Notes under the pieces: generated by a model
Database searches by the model: none
What the model was told of the DNA's origin: nothing
What the model saw: the letters and a program-made list of their open reading frames with translations, nothing else
Made by a program: the position numbers and the translations under genes
Source: Hymenopellis radicata
Lineage: Eukaryota; Basidiomycota; Agaricomycetes; Agaricales; Physalacriaceae
Direction of reading: 5' to 3'
Length of the DNA: 64,000 nt
NCBI GenBank assembly: GCA_015501595.1
Contig: JADNRX010000022.1
Location: 124,001 to 188,000, forward strand
In this document: one piece after another, positions 56,704 through 64,000 of the stretch
Layout of the letters: each line of letters opens with the position of its first letter
Numbering within the stretch: the stretch's first letter is position 1

Positions 56704-57998
56704 ATGGGCTTCTTGTCTACTCTTCGACGACTCTTCACCTACCTGATGTCTTCCCGCAACTCTGACAATGTTGAACCACCCGCGAATCTCATCCTGTTCG
56801 GCGATCCCAATGCAGTCGATGGAGTCGCCGACAAGACGCACCCCATGAGCGCTGATGCCTACCTCGGAGAGTTCATCCGCGAGGTGAGGATTTCAACAAC
56901 CGACCTAACCCTTCAGAGCTGCGTTACCCGCGTCGAGTTCTGCAAGCGTCGGAAAAAGGGCTGGCAGCACGAATACCTCGTCGCCCACGTCGTCTATTGG
57001 TACGAGGGTCGGACGCACTCCAAATACAGGAGCGTTGCGGTCATTGACCGAGCGCCAGGCGGGAAACGATGTTCTGGCAATCGCACTCCTGCTGTCGAGG
57101 TGTCTTCATCGCCTGCCACTTCTCCATCCACCCCCACCTCTCTGTCTTCGCCCACTCATCCATCTACTCCCACTCCTCCATCTAGCCCCACCATTCCCTC
57201 TGCCTCCTCTGCGCCGACCCCTCCTGCGTCTCCTCCGAGTGGCACCAGGCTGTCTGCCAGTAGCAGCTCCGAGAGTCTTCAGTCCAGCCGAAACAGCTTC
57301 TCCAAGGCGCCTGACGATCTTATGATTATACATTATGGCGAGAAGTGCCCACACTCAAAGAGGCATGTCTGCGCTTCGATGGACTTTGATGACTCTGCGC
57401 CGGAGAAGCGTCTATCCTTTGAGCGCCTCGTGTGCATGTTCCATGTCGCACACAAGCTCGGTGTGAACTACAACGTGGGAGGAAAGAACTGCTACTGGTT
57501 GGCAAGCTGGATTTGGGATGCGCTGCTCATCAGTGGGCTGGCGAGGAGTTTTGACGATGGCTATCCGAGGAGCCGTCAACTTGGCGCACTCAATGTCTTG
57601 GGTACGCAGGTGCGGACCATCCATAACAATGGCCAGACGCATCCTTGCGGGGCCCTCGTGCGGTCGAACAATGCTGTAACGAAGGAGGAGGTTAAAAAAT
57701 GCGACCAGTCGTGGGAGAAGCTTCAGTCTCTGGTCCGGGAGACGATCGAGGTGAGTAAGTATGGTTCATTTCAAAAACATACTAACACATTCAATCATTG
57801 CAGAAGGAGTTGAGACGGAAGACCGAACTGCAAGATGCAAAAGCTCTTGCGGCGGATGCGAAAGCTCTTGCCGTAACGGAGGCTCGGTTGCGCGCTGAGG
57901 CTGACACTCGTGCGGCAGATGCAGAGACTCGTGCCGCAACGGCTGAAAGGGAGCTTGCGCTCTTGCGCGCCTCCTTGAATCCCCCTGCTCCCGCCTAA
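56704..57998 (+). CDS. Unassigned protein with NC motif and coiled coil
   Basis: Two exons (56704-57750, 57804-57998), 413 residues. The upstream in-frame codon at 56662 is GTG, so I take ATG 56704 (MGFLSTLRRLFTYLMSSRN). Visible parts: a globular N-terminal region (FIREVRISTTDLTLQSCVTR, YRSVAVIDR), a 60-residue Ser/Thr/Pro linker, a second region with HYGEKCPHSKRHVCASM and LVCMFHVAHKLGVNYNVGGK followed by NCYWLASWIWDALL, and a C-terminal coiled coil with repeated ADAKALA/AETRAATAE units. The Asn-Cys plus upstream His arrangement recalls NlpC/LRAT-like folds, but this is only a resemblance. Function unknown. Confidence 0.7.
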
Positions 57999-59519
57999 AC
58001 CCATCGAGGGTACTGATATACCTCAGATATCCCTACTCTCTTCTTCATTCAACTAGCTTGTCGTCTCAGTACTGTACCTTTTGTCGCATTCTTGCCTTGA
58101 CCCGTGTCATGTTCTTTGCAGTTCTTTACCTTCATATGCAGTACCTTTAGAATATCTGAATGTTTTCAATTACCGTCACCGTCGCAGTAACCAATGGATT
58201 TATTTATCACATTTTCCTTGTTGTGAGCGAGTCTATCGTGGTCCATGGCATGTCGCTTTTGATTGCGTCGACAATTGAACAAGTTTCAGAATATACATGT
58301 GGTTCTACTATTATCCACACATCACTGTCCTTGACCAGCCTCTCAAAAATCGGGCCTACGACTTACAGTAATTGAGCCTGCTTAGTCGTTACTTCCTTCA
58401 AAAGCCATCACTCATTTGTCGAAAGCTCGAATAATGAATGGTCTCTGCAGCACGCGTTTCCCTAATATTCCAGATCCTCAAACTGCAGGAGTTTTCAGAC
58501 GGTGATACCGTTGGCCGGGACGATGAACTCGTACAGAGACTCTTTCCTCTTCTCATCCCACGTGGTGAGGATCCCCTCGCTGTGAACATTCGTCTTGATC
58601 ATGTGCATGAACGTCGATTTCCCACACCCGTCATCTTCAAGTGCTGCCGCGGTAGTCCTGCTTCTGACAAGTCCAGCTGGCGCGCATGCGACTCAGAGAG
58701 CACTGCGTCTGCGGGAAAAGCTATTGCATCCTTTTCGAGAAGCTCAAACGCGGCATAAGGACGAAAGACGACAGACGCGTTCGTGGCCTTCGCTGGTACC
58801 GGTGCCAATCATTGTCTATCGGGTGCGACGGCGTGGCTTGCAGTGAAGTTTTGGTGGAAAGCCTGGCCCGGACACTGGGGTAGTCAGGAATTGGAGAGCT
58901 GTTGGTTAATGAACATAATGGCTGTCGATCGTTGGCGAGCACGTGCACTTGTTTGGCATTATCAAAGTATCAAGGAAGTTTCTGCTTCTTCCTTTCGACC
59001 ACCATCGCGAATCAAATCGGAGGCGCGTCTCGAGGTACTCTCGGCGTCACTAGTTTCCTTTCTGCTCCTTCCCCGGCGGCGGCCAAATTCTATTAACTGG
59101 CTATTCAACCCTCGGAATCTTATGTCATCACGACGAAACTCCTGGCCTGTTATCTGTCTATGGACTACGTTACTTGCAGCTGTATCATATTGACGCCACC
59201 ACTCACATTGTCAGACATGATGGACATGCTCAAGAGAGAACGGGATTTCGGAAACCTCTTCTTCAATTGTACTACTACTACACACTGTTGAATGTGCATC
59301 GCCCTCGCCTGTGTTTCAGCCGCACTTGTCTTATCATTGTCAAGTAAGCTCAACCTGTCGTTTCCTTTCAAGCCAATAGCTGTGGCAATTTCTGACGACC
59401 CGCAGAATTAATTCTACGGGCTATTTTTGTGGTATCAAAACTCGCGCTTCGTTAATAAACAAATAAGACGTCGCATATAAGGCGCCAGTGACTGGAGCTC
59501 GACCTAGTGAGTTCATTCA
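57999..59519. other. Spacer with a decayed P-loop-like fragment
   Basis: On the minus strand at 58495-58640 a frame reads DDGCGKSTFMHMIKTNVHSE then GILTTWDEKRKESLYEFIV and stops. It resembles the first P-loop and following helix of fungal G-protein alpha subunits (GAGESGKST...) but lacks the first glycine and all later motifs. The rest of the stretch shows no gene. Confidence 0.3.
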
Positions 59520-61548
59520 ATGCCCTTCCTCGCATCTCCCATCTTTGTTTTGGTGTTGTCTTTGAACCTCGGCGCACTCGTTAACGCACGGACAGACTTC
59601 GCGTCCTGTCTGCGCACCATACAAAACGACGAATCCCTCTGGCGAAAGGGCGGCACTGATCTATATGGGAATCTTGCGACCAATGCAAGCAAGTGGTAGG
59701 CTTCACCTATCCACTTTGCCTCGAGCAATGTGGCTCGGATCCTGAAGCATTCAGTATGAGCATTTTCGCTTCGCAGTTCAGCTCATACTTGCTTCCGTGG
59801 CTTGCCTTGACGGCGCAGCTCCCATACGGCTCTCACAACCACTGGGATAACATCAGCTCTGCCATCATCTCCATTGGATCCCCTGCTTTGTCGGTGTTCT
59901 CACTTATTATCACACTGCTCAACCGTAGGTGGATGAGGCAACGCTTTGCCCACATTCACTGCCCAATAAACACAATGCTGTCACTGTCCTAGAGAACCTC
60001 CAGCAGTCCCCGGTTCATATAACACACCTCTCGACAACCGGCGCTCTTCCACTGCTCGCATCTCTTGTTGTCTTGCCGCAGAACGACCTATGGTGGGCCA
60101 AGGCAGCAGATGCCTTGTCTTTCACGCATACGTGGTCGGCCATAAACGTGGTTTCTATTATTTGGGTCGTGATTGCGTACGGATTAACTCTCTCTTCGTT
60201 TGAACCAGCGTTTACGCTACATATGTCATGGGCGCCGCCGTGGCGTGCGCTTGGGTGTGGATGCTTGCTGTGGTTACAGCATGGCTCAAATTATCCCCTA
60301 ATTGCGAAGACGCGCGCCTTCGGAAAGAGCTGTCAACAGTCAATCGTGAGCACGCCTACGTTGCCACAGAAAGCGGACCACCCGCTCTGGCTAGCAGCTT
60401 TGCGGCGCAATATGCCCTGACACTCTGGCCAAATCTTGATGATCCCAACGGTCAGTATTTCCGCGTAATGCTGTCACTTGATACGACCTTGACGCATGCT
60501 GTTTGCAGAACTGCGTCCGCTATCAAATGTGCCCTCGTCATTCCCTCATCCAGTGCACTATCCAGGCCCGGGACAACACAGCAGTGATTCGTTCATCGTG
60601 AAGCCTCTTCTATCGCCCCATCAATGCCATCACCAGCGCGCGCAGTATCGCCGCGGAATACTACAGACTCTTCTGACGAATATCGCTCTATACCGTTGTT
60701 CAATTACGCTCGTGCATTCTCCTGGTCCCGCGTGGTCAATGATGTGGCGTTGGCTTTTGAATCCTCCGCGTACCACGCTCGCCACCACATTGCCGTACAT
60801 AGGCAGCCAGAAGGAGGGGATTGGGCGCTCACGATGGATGGGAGCATACACGAGGATAACCGCAGAGGAAATGCGTCCGAAGTTTTGGCATACGTTGACG
60901 GCGTCCTTTTGACTTCAAATCCGCTGGGCCCCTGCGATCTGGAACCGTGTCATACTCGCTGCGATAGGTGGTCTATCCGTTCAGTGGGCAACAACTGGAT
61001 CGGCTATTTGGTTCGTATTATGTGACTCCCACTGCTGGGCTTGGGTGAGTTCTGCTTTCAGAACCTGCAGCCAGCTGAAAGTCACAATATAGATGCCACA
61101 GCGCCTCGTTCATTCTCTATGGGTTTCTGGCAACGGTTGCATTTGGTCTCTTCGTCGCGTCTACTATTTCAGAGCAGTTTTGCCATCCGACACTTTTGTG
61201 CTCCAGTAACGCGCGGATTTTTCGCAAGGCTTCTATCATGCTCCGACGTTTGGGCAAGGCGAGTTGTTCATTTGCTTTTGCTATCCGTTCAAGGTCTCAC
61301 AAGTCTTGAAGATTGTAGCTTGGATAAATTGCGTGTCATTCATCATCCTGTGCCTACTTCGATTCGCGCACCAGTTTGATAACTGTTATTGTGGGTGTGC
61401 AGTACTAGGAAATGGGAGCAAGGCTTTCCAAGTCTTTGTTGATCCCTACCCGGTTGATGGCTTCTTTCGCTTTTGGATAGCATCTATTGTTTTTTCTGCT
61501 GCAGCTTCAGTGCTTCTGTATCTGTTTACCTGGGCAAATGGGAATTAA
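59520..61548 (+). pseudogene. Multi-pass membrane protein of a basidiomycete family, frameshifted
   Basis: N-terminal signal-like MPFLASPIFVLVLSLNLGAL, then ARTDFASCLRTIQNDESLW, FTYPLCLEQCGSDPEAFSMS, FSSYLLPWLALTAQLPYG, NAVTVLENLQQSPVHI, ALPLLASLVVLPQNDLWW, FTHTWSAINVVSIIWVVIAY, VMGAAVACAWVWMLAVVTAW and a C-terminus with several helices to YLFTWANGN. The order matches a large, uncharacterised basidiomycete membrane family. The phrases lie in changing frames: breaks near 59693, 59955, 60225, 61013 (one extra T versus the partial copy at 55.1 kb) and 61262 (two extra bases). Probably dead. Confidence 0.7.
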
Positions 61549-61703
61549 AGTATATTAGATAGTTAACAGAGAAATGATGTTCATTGTACAATAATTATAG
61601 TACTCGCAAGAGCCAGAGTCGCGATCGGCGCGGGGCGGATTCCGGGGCGCTGACAGCCGGCCGTCTTGAACGGACCTTGCACTTTGACCACCACATCCTA
61701 ACG

Positions 61704-63560
61704 ATGCCGGACAGATTCACATTCCTTTACTTGCTTGCCGCCGTTTCTCTGCTCGTCGCGCACGCCGATGCGTCGTCATATTTAAACGTCTCGATATCGG
61801 TGCGCTGCTCGCGTATGCCGCGTTAGCTGCTCACACGATTAGCATAGACGGACGATATTCTGCAATGCCCAGCAGTCAAGGAGCTCAGCGCCGTCAAGCA
61901 CGCCGTGGAAGCGGAGGAATCGCCCATCATGCGGAAAATATTTGCGGTGCTGTTTCCCTTCGGTCCGGCTTGGAATTCCATCCTGGGCACCTTCTATATC
62001 AGCTCGTGAGTGCGCGTCACGGTCTTTCGCGTTGGACATCTCAGTGTTGTTGTACAGCGTACCCAACTTTATTCTCGCGTTCATTCCGGCCGAAATCAAT
62101 GGCAATACGTTGAATACTATGACTGCCTTTGCTGTATGTTCGACGGTCGCGTCAAGCAAGTTTACACTTACAACTTGGTTAGACTGGCGGTCTCCTCTCT
62201 GACGTCTTCCTCCACCTGGTCCCTCATTCCTTCATGGGCGAGCATCAAGACCCTGGTGTCCATTTTGTCATGGTCGAGGAGAAGCGCAACATTCTTATAG
62301 GGTACTCCCATTTACATCATATGTCATCCGCGGACATGACTGATAACTCTACAGGCTGGGTATCTTTTCCGGATTTGCTGCCTTCTTCTTCATGGAAAAG
62401 ACGCTGCGCGTATTGGGGGGAGGCGAGGAGGACGGACATTCCCACTCTCACCACTCACACGATCCCTCAATCGCCCAGAGCTCGGGAGCATCGGTTTCGG
62501 CATCGACAGATGGATTACGCTCGCGGGCAAAGTCTGAGTCAAACGCCGAACATGTTATTGAAGCACCATCTCATTCGTCTGGACCGTCCAAGTTGTCAGC
62601 TTACCTCAATCTTTTTGGGGACTTTGTTCATAACATGTAAGTAAGTTTTACTGACAGACGGGCCTTGACGCTAATGCACGTTTGCAGAACTGATGGTCTC
62701 GCGTACTTGTCTCATTCGCGACTGGAAGCGTCATACTGATGTTCTTGTTCTCACTACAGCATGGCCGCGTCATTCTACGCCTCGCCTTTGATTGGGGCCA
62801 CGACGACGCTCGCGTGTTTTGCGCATGAAATCCCACACGAGATTGCGGACTACTCGATTTTGATTCGAAGTGGTTTCACGAAGAGACAGGCCATGCAGTC
62901 CCAGTTCCTCACCGCTGTTGGTGCATTTGTACGTGAACCCGTGTGATGCACGCCTCCGTTCTTCCTTCACGTTCGTCTTTACGCTCATGCACGGTCGTCC
63001 TAGGTCGGGTATGTGTTTGCCCTGTTACCTCTTGTCTTGTCTACTGACCCCGCACTAATAGAACTTTCATTGGGATCGCGGTACACAATGCGACGTCTTC
63101 TGGCGACGTGCATGAGGGAGGTATGAACCTCGCGGCTGGAGTGAGACAAGATGCCCCTGGTCTGCTTGGAACCACGCTGAAGATGGCGGATTTGGTCAGC
63201 GTATTCTAGCTTTCAGCATGTATGGGCTTACTCATTTCCTTTTACTCCAGGTTATTCCCTTTGTCGCAGGAGGCTTCCTGTATATCGGTGCCGTTGCTGT
63301 CTTGCCTACGTGTGTTCTTGTCCCTTTAATATGCGATCAAGTCTAATTCAATGTCAGGCTTCTTGCCGAGAGTAAAAGTGGGGCTCAGGCGATGAGAGAG
63401 GTGAGTAGGAGGATTGCCGGAAGGCGCTGCGTTCCTGATCTATTCTGCTTATAGTTTGCTGCCATGTTCGTTGGTGTCGTGTGCATGTTTTTGGTCGCGT
63501 GAGTGGTATATTGTATTTGGACTGTACAAGTGAACTGACAAGTGCAGATGGAATGAATGA
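61704..63560 (+). CDS. ZIP zinc transporter (KE4/SLC39A7-like)
   Basis: About 13 exons with phases kept. Signal peptide MPDRFTFLYLLAAVSLLVAHADA; then LQCPAVKELSAVKHAVEAEE, VPNFILAFIPAEIN, GGLLSDVFLHLVPHSFMGEH, GIFSGFAAFFFMEKTLRVL, a His-rich loop (DGHSHSHHSHDPS), and the helix 4 and 5 metal motifs FVHNITDGLAMAASF and FAHEIPHEIADYSILIRSG. The C-terminal helices end MFVGVVCMFLVAWNE. HNxxDG and HEIPHE place it in the LIV-1/KE4 group that moves zinc out of ER or Golgi. Exons of 15 bases (62688-62702) and 5 bases (63004-63008, GTCGG) are required to read the conserved sequence. Confidence 0.92.
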
Positions 63561-64000
63561 TTCATACGGCGGTCGGACGCGGCGACTATGATTAGATTGA
63601 TATGTAGAGACTATAGAGCCCGTCTGATACGCAGGGTCCTAAGTTCCATAAAGATGTAATTGAGTAGGTTCTTGTGGAAGATCCATCACGATTCCGAAGC
63701 TTAAGACTGGCGGGACCTTTGCTGAGAAGCTTGAGAGCTCATCTGGAGGAATCGGAGAGCAAGCCGACGGCGAGAAGGGGCTAAGGAGGATGCCCCTCTG
63801 GCAGGGGAGTAGGCAATGCTCTTGGAAGACTCGGCCTGGAGAAAAATGATAGGACCATCACGTATACGCCAGCCGGCGGTCGTGCCGGAAAAGAGCAACG
63901 AACGTGCGTGCCACTGCATGGTCATGATCACTACGTAATTGCCCAAACAGTCTGGAACTGGCAATATCTATTCCAGGTCTTTTGCTGAACCGCCGCGCTG
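63561..64000 (-). other. Window end, possible partial gene
   Basis: A minus-strand frame 63964-63701 is open but has no recognisable domain. It may be the 3' end of a gene beyond the window. Confidence 0.3.

Noticed and set aside
1..64000. CRISPR arrays, riboswitches, bacterial operons, telomere repeats
   Set aside because: None of the spacing or repeat patterns was seen, and the gene structure is eukaryotic.

Overview
The window looks like nuclear DNA of a filamentous basidiomycete, most likely an Agaricomycete. Genes are split by many short introns (about 42-60 bases, GT...AG, often with a CTRAY branch site just before the acceptor). Small exons of 5-25 bases are common, and several families are typical of that group: TKL-like kinases with HADIRGAN in place of HRDLKxxN, Mug135-like proteins, F-box/LRR proteins and a large multi-pass membrane family. 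I saw no rRNA, no convincing tRNA, no CRISPR array and no telomere. The species cannot be named from the sequence.

Layout. 1-13.4 kb is a segmental duplication: block X1 (1-4165) is repeated as X2 (8480-13429). Each copy carries an unassigned 2.5 kb leader, a dead plus-strand amidase and the 5' part of an FCP1-like phosphatase gene. X1 is cut at 4165 and joined out of frame to a 5'-truncated sugar transporter. X2 runs on into the complete FCP1-like gene (13034-14877). A BTB gene (5475-6922) lies between the copies. 15.1-19 kb holds a 0.6 kb inverted repeat, a cytochrome b5-like gene broken by three one-base insertions, and a 0.94 kb element with about 39-base inverted ends. 19-25.6 kb has minus-strand genes: an Arg/Ser-rich protein, the parental amidase and a clamp-loader subunit (RFC). 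26-30.2 kb has a TKL-like kinase and an alpha/beta hydrolase whose nucleophile serine is alanine and whose intron carries a MITE.

30.6-43.6 kb is the most unusual part. Five related units occur, three with an apparently intact Mug135-like gene, and four broken copies of the 5' end of HEN1 (small-RNA 2'-O-methyltransferase) precede one complete HEN1 (41869-43608). The last two units flank a NACHT-type NLR-like gene (36430-38709).

43.8-53.3 kb is ordinary and mostly intact, all on the minus strand: V-ATPase subunit e, a TEA/ATTS transcription factor, a secreted histidine acid phosphatase and an HD-domain protein. 53.6-61.5 kb is decayed: an F-box/LRR pseudogene and two copies of a multi-pass membrane gene around one intact unassigned gene. 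A ZIP zinc transporter with a 5-base exon (61704-63560) closes the window.

Several gene models (BTB, FCP1-like, NLR, HEN1, V-ATPase e, TEA) were checked base by base and keep phase across every intron. Frame breaks in other genes are therefore probably real decay rather than uniformly poor sequence, but raw reads would be needed to prove each one.
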